The translations under genes were made by a program, and so were the position numbers. Under the pieces are notes generated by a model. The model saw only the letters and a list, made by a program, of their open reading frames with translations, did not search any database and was not told where the DNA came from. From Cellvibrio sp. PSBB023 (GTDB lineage Bacteria > Pseudomonadota > Gammaproteobacteria > Pseudomonadales > Cellvibrionaceae), in contig NZ_CP019799.1 of assembly GCF_002007605.1 (NCBI RefSeq), forward strand, positions 2,830,001 through 2,894,000: a stretch of DNA of 64,000 nucleotides. Direction: 5' to 3'. Shown here piece by piece: positions 41,101 to 48,883 of the stretch; the stretch's first letter is position 1, and the number at the start of each line of letters is the position of its first letter.

Positions 41101-41630
41101 GAAAACGACCGGATTTATTACAACTCTGTGCTCAGCCAAGGCTACTTAATAATGCGGACGAGCACGATACATTTATGCGGCAACTTCTGGATCAAGTGAC
41201 AGAGAAAGTCGATATCGTCTCGCCGTGGATCATTTACGATAAGCTAAATACAACAGGTATTCTCGCCAAGTTAAAAGATGCGATTGGCAGAGGAGTATCC
41301 GTTACAATCCATACAGACAAACACTTCAACACAACAATTTCTAATCAGCCGGACTCGCAGAAGAAAAAAATATTTGAAAACTGCTGTTTAAATCTAAAAG
41401 AACTTGGAGTTAACGTAAACGTAATAGATGGAATTCACAGCAAATTGATATTTGCAGATGATAAATACATGGCAGTCGGATCATTCAACTGGTTTAGCGC
41501 CGCAAGAGGAGGTAAATACGCCAACCTTGAAACCTCTTTGATCTATATTGGTGACCTAGCTAAAGAAACAAAAGCTCACCTTGACTTTTTAAACCATAGA
41601 TCACATCAGAGATATGCTAAAAATCCATAG
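38127..41630 (+). CDS. SF1 (COG1112-like) helicase fused to PLD nuclease; Mokosh type II MkoC-like defence protein
   Basis: 1167 residues with AAGGA 6 bases before the ATG. After a ~270-residue N-terminal region comes an SF1 helicase core: GPPGTGKTT (Walker A, 291-299), IIAASTNNQAVTNVI, IDLLIVDEAGQVSPDVAG (Walker B, ~690-700), LVIGDIHQIEPV, QEHRRCYDELI, TVGTIHSLQGAERK and LNVAVSRAKDSFLVFGD. A ~250-residue insertion separates motifs I and II. Residues ~1010-1160 form a single phospholipase D-like nuclease domain (VDIVSPWIIYDKLN, then HSKLIFADDKYMAVGSFNW from residue 1104). A one-gene helicase-PLD protein is the layout of the phage defence system Mokosh type II. It is AT-rich and sits beside cassette DNA and a toxin-antitoxin pair, as defence genes often do. 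Confidence 0.8.
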   Translation: MSYLNWARYWRNSLADADSGKGALHKRDLSGFHLTNRGIFPAGALDPDSPVMQKLFQDEDSKTLAVKVHYRPVVYYVNKEHNKDNHGSVPQVLSPILCPIWISRTGLFFPANNPYIPRDVMDPQADDKFTVAQVAKLDKFLTANSVPCISEEDILSVVQSKDTIATQSKSWQQYYKLAQDIFKNICSIDKISELYTPLENGFIEKVNDITGATFHILKLYDSLSKSTHNLSLLDSYATKSVTQHEPCLLSSETISDRLAHSNSQFPLAEAQRDALSHALAMNDSDILAVNGPPGTGKTTFVLSVVASLWVKAALKDDDPPLIIAASTNNQAVTNVIDAFGKDFDEGTDELSGRWLPEVTSYGGYFSSQKKEGDTAQRYQTSKFYSNLEKLKYLEDAELYFFEKAKSSYEDIDFKNISDVKDHLLLMLKQGKDTLDLIQTCWSEYSHKKHITKELLGEYPEKALTTLKQNIEDIEKLHSVTSHSLLMWRDYLAEESIWLSIFSWLPFVLAKREARRKNFISSSLCSTANDLQVTPKKLERALENAVQYQKKQLSKLNNTYTEWLDCYQKLMEAKDNWLSSIGSFLSEQNSVPSIDDIDPCLDTSIRFRMFRLAVHYWEARWLLACRKEERILEESANKTGLTTARPRWRRRMMLTPCIVSTFHSLPSHMTYTLYAGNSDFKTEYLVNEIDLLIVDEAGQVSPDVAGASFALAKKALVIGDIHQIEPVRQLNATIDIGNLKQTKIITHPNEYEGLQTSGRSVTKGSVMHIAQKASRYHYKTEAEPGMFLQEHRRCYDELISYCNELCYNGLLIAKRGNANTSSPYPPFGYLHIDGFAESFMGSRRNKLEAETLASWLASNRKQIEKYFGAPLEKAVGVVTPFSAQVAMISDACKAFGIAVGKEDSQLTVGTIHSLQGAERKLIIFSQVYTKHADSGFIDADTTMLNVAVSRAKDSFLVFGDMDLIAATHKSKPRGLLGKYLFSQESNELRFNIGKRPDLLQLCAQPRLLNNADEHDTFMRQLLDQVTEKVDIVSPWIIYDKLNTTGILAKLKDAIGRGVSVTIHTDKHFNTTISNQPDSQKKKIFENCCLNLKELGVNVNVIDGIHSKLIFADDKYMAVGSFNWFSAARGGKYANLETSLIYIGDLAKETKAHLDFLNHRSHQRYAKNP

Positions 41631-41709
41631 CAAGCCAAACTCCATACAGCAGGCCTATTGACTAACAAGCAAAGAGTAATATCAATTGACACACTATCAG
41701 GAATAACTC

Positions 41710-41904
41710 ATGGGCCTCGATACGGTAGAAACGGTAATCTGGGCAGAACGAGAATTTGGAGTAGATATTCCTGATGTTGATGCTACTGAAATATTAAGCG
41801 CAGGGGAATTCTCATCCTACCTTCACGAGAAGCTTTTGCTGAAACAGGATTTCAAGGCTCCATCAGGAGATAAAGTTTTTGCGAGAATCAAAACTTTTTG
41901 GTAA
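41710..41904 (+). CDS. Acyl-carrier-like protein lacking the phosphopantetheine serine
   Basis: 64 residues with AGGA 7 bases before the ATG and an in-frame stop just upstream, so the start is fixed. LDTVETVIWAEREFGVDIPD and the following DATEILSAGEFSSYL match helices II to IV of acyl carrier proteins, where SLDTVELV is usual. Helix I is absent, and the serine that takes 4'-phosphopantetheine is Gly2. It therefore cannot be a standard carrier. It could be a gene fragment with a chance start, or a small regulatory protein. It follows the helicase-PLD gene by 79 bp on the same strand. Confidence 0.6.
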   Translation: MGLDTVETVIWAEREFGVDIPDVDATEILSAGEFSSYLHEKLLLKQDFKAPSGDKVFARIKTFW

Positions 41905-42001
41905 CGCATTTCGAGTTAATGCCAGAATGGATAACTTGTGATGCTGAGTTCGTTAAAGATCTTGGAATGGGCTAACCAGAGTTATTATGCTGTGTGCGGA
42001 G

Positions 42002-42295
42002 CTACTTGGTGCGCTCCCGCCAGTATCCCGGCTTACGATGGAGGTTCATGACAGCCACTACCACTAGTCGCTCAGCGTTGGCGGAGTAAATCAGCCCGTA
42101 GGGAAAGCGCCGGAACAGGGTTCGGCGTAGATTGGCGTCGAGCAATGCCCATGCTGTGGGATATTTCACCGCCCGCTCCAAGGCCAAATTAGCTTCCAGT
42201 GCAAACTCAAACCCCAAACCAGGCTCAGAACTTTCGTAATAATCAACTGCGGCCACCAGCTCAGCTTCCGCGTCGGGATGAAATTCAACCCTCAT
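42002..42295 (-). CDS. RelE/ParE-family toxin
   Basis: 97 residues. RVEFHPDAEAELVAAVDYYE, LALERAVKYPTAWALL, RRTLFRRFPYGLIYSANAER and VVAVMNLHRKPGYWRER are typical of the ParE branch of the RelE/ParE toxins, which either block gyrase or cut mRNA. Basic residues needed for toxin function are present. The start overlaps the antitoxin stop by 4 bp, giving the usual antitoxin-first operon on the minus strand. Such pairs stabilise islands. Confidence 0.92.
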   Translation of the reverse strand: MRVEFHPDAEAELVAAVDYYESSEPGLGFEFALEANLALERAVKYPTAWALLDANLRRTLFRRFPYGLIYSANAERLVVVAVMNLHRKPGYWRERTK

Positions 42296-42516
42296 TTATC
42301 AAACCGATTCCACAGTTTGCCAAATACTTCTTGCGCGGGAACAACAGTGACCTTGCCTGATTTCAGATCCCGCAAACGCTGTTGCGCCAGTGCAAGCCAC
42401 TGTTGATCCAGTTCCGCTGAAGGGCCGTTTAAGCTGTGCAGTAAGGAATCCACAAGCAGTGCCCGATCCTCCACTGGCAATTCATTGGCCTCGTCGATGA
42501 GTTGTTGCGCGTTCAT
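42292..42516 (-). CDS. Addiction module antitoxin (Unstab_antitox family)
   Basis: 74 residues from the ATG at 42516, with GGAG 5 bases upstream; the longer frame is unlikely. NAQQLIDEANELPVEDRALLVDSLLHSL and QQWLALAQQRLRDLKSGKV fit the small helical antitoxin family PF09720 that pairs with ParE-type toxins. It binds and neutralises the toxin and normally represses its own promoter, which must lie in 42517-42685. Confidence 0.9.
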   Translation of the reverse strand: MNAQQLIDEANELPVEDRALLVDSLLHSLNGPSAELDQQWLALAQQRLRDLKSGKVTVVPAQEVFGKLWNRFDK

Positions 42517-42757
42517 AAATTCTCCGCCATTAAGTTCACAAGCCACGAAATTCACCGAACTACTATAGGTAGCGTGCCACAAGATAACAAGGTGGGACGT
42601 TCGCCTAAGCGGACGGCTGGGTTGTTTTTACCCGAACCTCACTTTTTTCGGTTCGAATAAATTTAGTCGGGCGCGGGGTTGGGCTGTGTGGGGAAGAATG
42701 CTTTCAACACCCATTTGGGTGCCAACAATAAGCATCAACAGAATAAGAGACAATGCT

Positions 42758-45406
42758 ATGACTCAACAGAATCTATCCCCCCACGATACGACTGTCACAA
42801 ACACAACCCGGTTTTCATCGGTCATTGCCCCTGCGTTTAAATTCAGCTTGCTCAGCGCGTGCCTGCTGGGTTTGGTGGCTTGTGGTGGTGGCAAGGGTGA
42901 CCATGGTGTGCGGGCGGGCTTACCTTCCAACTCATCGGCAGCTTCGGTTGTGCCGTCATCCAGCGCGTCCAGCAGTAGCCTCGCGCCGGATACGGAAGGC
43001 CTGACTATGCTCAAAACCGATGGCACCAAATGGGTTAAAGCCAGCGGCAGACAGGTTCACCTTAAGGGAACAAACCTGGGAAACTGGCTGGTACAGGAAT
43101 TTTGGATGATGGGACAGGGCGGCAATGGTGTGCATGACCAATGTACGCTGGAAGCCGAGCTGACCGACCGTTTTGGTTACGATGAAAAAGAGCGCTTGAT
43201 TAAACTGTTCCGCGATAACTGGATCAAGGAGCGCGATTGGGATCAACTCAAGGCCTTTGGTTTTAATGTGGTACGCCTGCCGATTTTGTGGAGCGTGATC
43301 GAAGACGAGAAGAACCCCAAAACCTTGCGCGATGATGCCTGGCATTACATCGATTGGACGATTGCCGAGGCCAAGAAGCGCGGCATTTATGTGATTCTGG
43401 ATCTGCACGGCGCACTCGGCGGCCAAACGCCGAATGATCACACCGGCTGCTCCGGTCAAAACCAATATTGGACTAACAGCGAATACCAGGATCGCACCAA
43501 GTGGCTGTGGGAGCAGATTGCTACCCGCTACAAAGATGAACCTGTCGTGGCGGCCTATGATCCGCTCAACGAACCCTGGGGTTCGACCCCTGAAGACATG
43601 GCCGAGCGAGTGCTGGAGCTGTACGACACCATCCGTGCCATCGACGATAAACACATCATTATGTTGCACAGCCATTACGGCAGCATCGATGTCTATGGCG
43701 ACCCGGCTGAACAGGGTATGACCAACGTTGCCTTTCAACTCCACCCCTACCCCGGCTTGTTTGGCGATAGACCCAACGACAGCCATTATGATATTCACCG
43801 CGACTGGCTCAGATGCGGTCAGGACGGCAAAGGCGGCGTGTGTTTCTGGGATACCAAACTCGACGAACTGCAAACCCCCATGCTGATGGGCGAGTTCCAA
43901 CCCTGGCAGGGCGCGGGCCTGGAATTGGGCGGCAAAATTGGTCGCGCCACCTACGATACTTTTGCGGGCTACGACTGGGCATCCACCAGTTGGTCCTACA
44001 AGCTGGTGACCATTGCCGGTGGGCAAGGCAATGGCCTGTGGGGCATGGTGACCAATGAGGTTAATACCAGCCTGGATACAGGTGTAGGCATGATTACCAA
44101 AGCCAGCACCTGGGATTGCAACAACTGGGACTCCAGTTTTGCCGATGCCTGTGCCAAAAAAGCCACCACCATCACTACCGGCGGCACTGAAGACAAAACC
44201 TATTATCTGGTGATTAAAACCGGCGCAAACGGCGGCGCCAGCCCGGATGTCACTTTCGATAGCATCAGCCTTAAAAACACCGCAACCAACGAAGAGCTGC
44301 TGGCCAACGGCACCTTTGGCGCTACTGGCGGCTGGTCTGAACTGTCCATCAGCGGTTCACTCCATTACAACTACGCCAGTACCGATGCGAGCAAAGCGCC
44401 CACCGGTAGCGACGGCGCCTTCTTGCACATTACTCGCCCGAGCGATGTGACAGGTGAAATCAACGGCGCGCTCTACCAGCAAATCACCCTGAAAGGCGGC
44501 CAAACCTACAGCTTCAGCGGCGTGTTTAAAGGCAATGGCAGTACCAATACCTGGGCGGAAATCTACCTGATTGAAGATGAACCCGTAGCCGGTAAGGATG
44601 TAGTGGACAACGCAGGTAAGGTGGATTTCACCACCGCGCCCATCGAGGACATTGAAGCCCTGTTCACCAGCTATGGCGAAGTCGATTATGACGTGCATGA
44701 AGGCCTGGCGCATTGGTTAGTGACCGATGAGCACAACGACGTGTTCGACTACCCGAATCGCCCCACTGGTCTGACGATTAGTGTCAACGGCAGCAATGCA
44801 TCGCTGAGTTGGGCGGCAACACCGGGCACCGGCATTACCTATAACGTCTACCGCTCCACCTCGGCAGGCAGCAAAGGTACTTTAATCGCCGAAGACCTGA
44901 CGGTTACCACCTATGCCGACAGCAACCTGAGTGAAGAGGTGACCTATTACTATTCAGTGACCGCGCGCAATAGCATCGCGGAAAGCTATACCAGTGATGC
45001 AGTCAATACCCCGGTGCTCTACACACCAGTGCCCGCCAAAATTGAAGCGGAAAACTACACCGCACAAAGTGGTACTCAAACCGAAAACGCGGGTGATACC
45101 GGCGGTGGTCAAAACGTGGGTCACTTTGAAGCGGGCGATTTTGTGGAATACAAAATCAAAGTAGCAACAGCGGGCAACTACATCATTGAGTATCGCCTCG
45201 CATCGCAAACTGGCAGCACAGGTTTCAATACACTGATTGACGGCGCAATTGTGGACACCCAAACCCTCGCGGCAACCGGCGGCTGGCAAACCTACGTCAC
45301 CCAAAGTAGTCCTGCTATCGCCTTGCAGCCGGGCAACTACACAATCCGTTTACGTTCTATCGGTAAAGAGTGGAACCTCAACTGGATCAACATTAAAGCG
45401 CAATAA
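42758..45406 (+). CDS. GH5 lipoprotein with nested carbohydrate-binding module, Fn3-like domain and CBM6
   Basis: 882 residues from the ATG at 42758 (AGAG upstream). Lipobox GLVAC (Cys42) is followed by a Gly/Ser linker. The GH5 domain starts near residue 90 (HLKGTNLGNWLVQEFWMM) with acid/base Glu272 in PLNEPWG and nucleophile Glu379 in LMGEFQPW. After GLWGMVTNEVNTS about 180 residues resembling a CBM4/9-type jelly roll are inserted (TYYLVIKTGANGG, ALYQQITLKGGQTYSFSGVF), and only then comes the last barrel helix (IEALFTSYGEVDYDVHEGLA). An Fn3-like domain and a C-terminal CBM6 (KIEAENYTAQSG, TGGWQTYVTQSS) follow. It likely acts on beta-glucans at the outer membrane surface with the GH30 enzyme encoded next. 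Confidence 0.92.
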   Translation: MTQQNLSPHDTTVTNTTRFSSVIAPAFKFSLLSACLLGLVACGGGKGDHGVRAGLPSNSSAASVVPSSSASSSSLAPDTEGLTMLKTDGTKWVKASGRQVHLKGTNLGNWLVQEFWMMGQGGNGVHDQCTLEAELTDRFGYDEKERLIKLFRDNWIKERDWDQLKAFGFNVVRLPILWSVIEDEKNPKTLRDDAWHYIDWTIAEAKKRGIYVILDLHGALGGQTPNDHTGCSGQNQYWTNSEYQDRTKWLWEQIATRYKDEPVVAAYDPLNEPWGSTPEDMAERVLELYDTIRAIDDKHIIMLHSHYGSIDVYGDPAEQGMTNVAFQLHPYPGLFGDRPNDSHYDIHRDWLRCGQDGKGGVCFWDTKLDELQTPMLMGEFQPWQGAGLELGGKIGRATYDTFAGYDWASTSWSYKLVTIAGGQGNGLWGMVTNEVNTSLDTGVGMITKASTWDCNNWDSSFADACAKKATTITTGGTEDKTYYLVIKTGANGGASPDVTFDSISLKNTATNEELLANGTFGATGGWSELSISGSLHYNYASTDASKAPTGSDGAFLHITRPSDVTGEINGALYQQITLKGGQTYSFSGVFKGNGSTNTWAEIYLIEDEPVAGKDVVDNAGKVDFTTAPIEDIEALFTSYGEVDYDVHEGLAHWLVTDEHNDVFDYPNRPTGLTISVNGSNASLSWAATPGTGITYNVYRSTSAGSKGTLIAEDLTVTTYADSNLSEEVTYYYSVTARNSIAESYTSDAVNTPVLYTPVPAKIEAENYTAQSGTQTENAGDTGGGQNVGHFEAGDFVEYKIKVATAGNYIIEYRLASQTGSTGFNTLIDGAIVDTQTLAATGGWQTYVTQSSPAIALQPGNYTIRLRSIGKEWNLNWINIKAQ

Positions 45407-45420
45407 CTCTCCCCTGCTAT

Positions 45421-45462
45421 GCCCTCCACTGACAGTGAAATCCATCAGTGGAGGGCTTTTTT
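45421..45462 (+). terminator. Intrinsic terminator after the second GH5 gene
   Basis: GCCCTCCACTGA (45421-45432) pairs with TCAGTGGAGGGC (45445-45456), followed by six T. Confidence 0.9.
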
Positions 45463-45504
45463 CACCTGCTCTATCGATTGTCATTTATTGGATGAGAAAA
45501 CCCC

Positions 45505-46950
45505 ATGAATAAACACCTTAAAAAATTGATCATCGCACTGGCCATTACCGGCGCGAGCAGTGCAGCACATGCTGCAGATAATGCATCCACAACAAAAACA
45601 CTGAGTGTTTATACCACGGCCAAAGACACCAACCTGCGTTTAAGCCAAGGCGACAGCCTGACACTGCAACCGGCGCAACAAGCACCGGAAACAGACACCG
45701 CTATTTTTATCAACCCACAAAAACAGTACCAAACTTTTATGGGTATCGGCGGCGCCATTACTGATGCCAGCGCCGAGACCTACGCCAAACTCAGCAACAA
45801 GAAAAAAGCAGAATTACTCAAAGCCTATTACGACAAAAAAGACGGCATAGGCTACAGCCTGTTGCGCACCACCATTCACAGTTCCGACTTTGCCAGCCGC
45901 AGCCATACCTATATCAAAGAAGGCGATAAAACATTAAAAACCTTTGATATAGCGCCCGATAAAAAACATCGCATTCCCATGATTAAACAGACAATCAAAG
46001 CCGCTGGTGGCGCCATCACCACCTACGCCAGCCCCTGGAGTGCACCGGCGTTTATGAAAGACACCAACAACATGCTGCAAGGCGGAAAATTATTACCCGA
46101 ATACCGCGACGCCTGGGCCAACTACTACGTGAAATTTATCCAGGCCTATGAAAAGGCCGGCATTCCTATCTGGGGCCTCACGGTACAAAACGAACCTATG
46201 GCAAAACAAATCTGGGAATCAATGATTTTTACCGCCGATGAAGAGCGCGACTTCTTAAAAAATTACCTCGGCCCCACACTCAAAAAAGCAGGCATGGGCG
46301 ATAAAAAAATTATTGTGTGGGATCACAACCGCGACTTAATTGTGCACCGCGCCAACACCATCATGAGCGACCCGGAAGCCGCACAATATGTGTGGGGCAT
46401 TGGCTTCCACTGGTATGAAACCTGGGCGGGCGGCAAACCTATGTACAACAATGTTGCCGAAGTTGCCAAAGCATATCCCAACGTAAATTTATTGCTCACT
46501 GAAGCCACGGTAGAAAAATTTAACGCCGAACGCTATCACTACTGGCCCAACGCCGAACGCTACGGCGATTCGATCATCAACGATTTTAATGCGGGCGCGG
46601 TTGCCTGGACGGATTGGAACATTCTGCTCGACCACACCGGCGGCCCCAACCACGTTGGCAATTTTTGTTTCGCACCGATTCATGCAGACACCAACGGCGA
46701 ATTAATTTACACACCCACTTATTATTATCTGGGTCACTTCTCCAAATTTATCCGCCCGGACGCCAAACGCGTGAGCGCCGCCGCCAGCCGCAGCTCACTG
46801 CAAGTCACCGCCTTCATCAACACCGACAACACCCTCGCCACCGTAGTGATGAACAGCAACGACACCCCGGTGAACTACCGCCTCTACATTGGCGACAAGG
46901 AAACCAAAGTCACCATCCCTGCACATGCGATGCAGACGTTGGTGTATTAA
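45505..46950 (+). CDS. Secreted GH30 glycoside hydrolase
   Basis: 481 residues. The signal peptide ends AAHAAD. The catalytic barrel begins with YQTFMGIGGAITDASAETYA, a GH30 hallmark; the acid/base is Glu230 in TVQNEPM and the nucleophile Glu333 in LLTEATVEKF. SYSLLRTTIHSSDF and YASPWSAPAFMKD are also typical. A C-terminal beta-sandwich side domain completes the usual GH30 length. Related enzymes act as glucosylceramidases, beta-1,6-glucanases or xylanases; with the flanking GH5 a beta-1,6- or mixed glucan is the best guess. It has its own terminator and so may also be transcribed alone. Confidence 0.95.
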   Translation: MNKHLKKLIIALAITGASSAAHAADNASTTKTLSVYTTAKDTNLRLSQGDSLTLQPAQQAPETDTAIFINPQKQYQTFMGIGGAITDASAETYAKLSNKKKAELLKAYYDKKDGIGYSLLRTTIHSSDFASRSHTYIKEGDKTLKTFDIAPDKKHRIPMIKQTIKAAGGAITTYASPWSAPAFMKDTNNMLQGGKLLPEYRDAWANYYVKFIQAYEKAGIPIWGLTVQNEPMAKQIWESMIFTADEERDFLKNYLGPTLKKAGMGDKKIIVWDHNRDLIVHRANTIMSDPEAAQYVWGIGFHWYETWAGGKPMYNNVAEVAKAYPNVNLLLTEATVEKFNAERYHYWPNAERYGDSIINDFNAGAVAWTDWNILLDHTGGPNHVGNFCFAPIHADTNGELIYTPTYYYLGHFSKFIRPDAKRVSAAASRSSLQVTAFINTDNTLATVVMNSNDTPVNYRLYIGDKETKVTIPAHAMQTLVY

Positions 46951-46975
46951 TTTTTACTGCAACACCATGCGCTAT

Positions 46976-47001
46976 AAAAACCCGCTTCGGCGGGTTTTTT
47001 A
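46976..47001 (+). terminator. Intrinsic terminator after the GH30 gene
   Basis: AACCCGC and GCGGGTT enclose a TTCG tetraloop (46979-46996), followed by a T run. Confidence 0.92.
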
Positions 47002-47096
47002 TTTGTCGCAAGCAAAGACGGAGCATCGTGAGACAGGCCAAGCCCCTGTGCTAAACTCACCACCAGTCAAGATTACACCCAGAGAATCACAAAGCA

Positions 47097-47477
47097 ATGA
47101 AGAAAAAAATCACCGGTGCGCGGCTGAAAGTACAAGCGCGGATTATGTTGGATGATGAGATTGCCTTTGGGCCAGGCAAAGCAGATTTGCTGGATGCGAT
47201 TGAGGCAACCGGTTCTATCTCGGCAGCGGGCAAGCAGTTGGCGATGAGTTATCGGCGCGCGTGGATGTTAGTGGATAGTATGAACCGCTGTTTTCAGCAG
47301 CCGCTGGTAGAAACAGCGACTGGTGGCAGCCATGGTGGTGGTACACGCTTAACGGAAGCCGGGCTTGATGTGCTGAAACGCTATAGACAATTGCAGCAGG
47401 ACATACAGCAACTTAGCGATAAACATTTCCCGGAATTTCAACCGCGATTGCGTAAAAAACCACTGCCGCCTGCATAA
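47097..47477 (+). CDS. ModE-type regulator lacking molybdate-binding domain
   Basis: 126 residues. The winged helix of ModE is clear: ARIMLDDEIAFGPGKADLL, AIEATGSISAAGKQLAMSYR, RAWMLVDSMNRCF, GGTRLTEAGLDVLKRYR. Full ModE proteins have two further MOP/TOBE domains (about 260 residues in total) that bind molybdate; here the protein ends after the DNA-binding part. It converges on modCBA with only 4 bp between stop codons. A ModE-like operator lies upstream of modA. How it senses molybdate is unclear: it may need a separate MOP protein or act constitutively. Confidence 0.88.
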   Translation: MKKKITGARLKVQARIMLDDEIAFGPGKADLLDAIEATGSISAAGKQLAMSYRRAWMLVDSMNRCFQQPLVETATGGSHGGGTRLTEAGLDVLKRYRQLQQDIQQLSDKHFPEFQPRLRKKPLPPA

Positions 47478-47481
47478 ATAA

Positions 47482-48126
47482 TTACACACGACGAATCAGC
47501 TCACCATTTTCTACCCACAGGCATTCGTCGGTGAGTTGATGAATTTCACTCAGCGCATGGGTGACATAAATCATCGGGATATTGCACTCGCGATATATAC
47601 GCAGGAAAAACGGCAATATTTGCTGCTTCAAGCGCTCATCCAACGCCGACAAGGGTTCATCCAACAATAATAATTGCGGCGAATAAAGTACCGCGCGACC
47701 CAACGCAACACGCTGCTTTTCACCACCGGATAATTCCACAGGGCGACGCGCTAGTAATGGTGCAATCTCCAACAGTTCAACAATAGTATCCAATGAAAAG
47801 CGACGTTGCGCCGGTGCGATATTGTTATAGCCGTAGAGTAAATTATGGCGCACCGATAAATGCGGCAGTAATTGACCATCCTGAAATACCAACCCTATAT
47901 GCCGCTGGTGCGGCGGTATAAATTGTTTTGTACGGGTATCACACAGGACATTGTTGTTCAGTGTGATCACACCGTCTCGCGGTGTTAACAGGCCTGCAAA
48001 CAACGCCAGCAATGTACTTTTGCCGCTGCCCGATGCGCCCATAATGCCGGTGATGGGTGCATCCAGTGTTTGATTAACGGCTAAAGAAAAATTGTCGCGC
48101 CGGTAGGAAAATTGTAATTCAAGCAC
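47482..48126 (-). CDS. modC: Molybdate ABC transporter ATP-binding protein, short form
   Basis: 214 residues. An ABC ATPase with Walker A GASGSGKST, Q-loop VFQDGQLLPHLSVRHN, signature LSGGEKQRVALGRA, Walker B LLLLDEPLSALD and H-loop YVTHALSEIH. It drives molybdate import with ModB and ModA. The C-terminal TOBE/MOP domain present in the ~350-residue E. coli ModC is missing, so neither ModC nor the local ModE has a molybdate-sensing MOP domain. It overlaps modB by 8 bp. Confidence 0.93.
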   Translation of the reverse strand: MLELQFSYRRDNFSLAVNQTLDAPITGIMGASGSGKSTLLALFAGLLTPRDGVITLNNNVLCDTRTKQFIPPHQRHIGLVFQDGQLLPHLSVRHNLLYGYNNIAPAQRRFSLDTIVELLEIAPLLARRPVELSGGEKQRVALGRAVLYSPQLLLLDEPLSALDERLKQQILPFFLRIYRECNIPMIYVTHALSEIHQLTDECLWVENGELIRRV

Positions 48127-48814
48127 GGCGCACTCCCAGCCAACGCTCGGTGCGACGGGTTAGGATATTGCTCAAGAGCAGCGAAAAAAATGCCAACGCC
48201 AGACAGATTACAATTAACCGCGCCGCAATCGCATCACCGCCGATTTGATGGGTGGCGGAATAAATCGCCAGCGGCAAAGTGCGGGTTTCACCGGCAATAT
48301 TGCCTACAAAAGTAATCGTCGCACCAAATTCACCGAGTGAGCGACTGAACACCATCAGTGCGCCAATTAAAATACCGGGCAACATGAGCGGTAAGGTAAC
48401 CGTAAACCACACCTTAAACGGACTGGAACCGAGTGTACTAGCCGCCTGCTCCAAGCGACGATCTATCATGTGCACCGATAATTTTGCGGCTTGTACCATC
48501 AATGGAAACGCAATCACCGCCGCCGCCAACACGGCGCCTTTCCAATTAAACGCAAATTCAATATTGAAATGGGTTTTCAACCACTGACCAACAGCGCCCT
48601 GACTACCAAAGGTGACCAACAATAAATAACCCGGCACCGTTGGCGGCAACACCATGGGCATAAATAGCACTGCCTCCAATGCGGGCTTGGCAAAAAAATC
48701 CTTGCGCGCTAATAGCCAGCCAAAAAACACGCCAGGCATTAGGCACAAGAGTGTTGCACACAAGCCCACTTGGGCCGAGAGCAACAACACCTCCCACTCT
48801 GCATCGGTCAACAT
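48119..48814 (-). CDS. modB: Molybdate ABC transporter permease
   Basis: 231 residues with five to six membrane helices (VGLCATLLCLMPGVFFGWLL, VLFMPMVLPPTVPGYLLLV, AVLAAAVIAFPLMVQAAKL, LIVICLALAFFSLLLSNIL). The EAA-type loop that docks onto the ATPase is seen in LEQAASTLGSSPFKVWFTVT followed by LPLMLPG, and RSLGEFGATITFVGNI is typical of ModB. It forms the inner-membrane channel of the molybdate importer. It lies between modA and modC on the same strand; the 69-bp gap after modA holds no clear terminator. Confidence 0.94.
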   Translation of the reverse strand: MLTDAEWEVLLLSAQVGLCATLLCLMPGVFFGWLLARKDFFAKPALEAVLFMPMVLPPTVPGYLLLVTFGSQGAVGQWLKTHFNIEFAFNWKGAVLAAAVIAFPLMVQAAKLSVHMIDRRLEQAASTLGSSPFKVWFTVTLPLMLPGILIGALMVFSRSLGEFGATITFVGNIAGETRTLPLAIYSATHQIGGDAIAARLIVICLALAFFSLLLSNILTRRTERWLGVRRA

Positions 48815-48883
48815 AAAATAATTACATCCATACCCAAGACTCCCACCGGCATTTGTCTCTAGCAGTTATTTGCATGAGACTCA

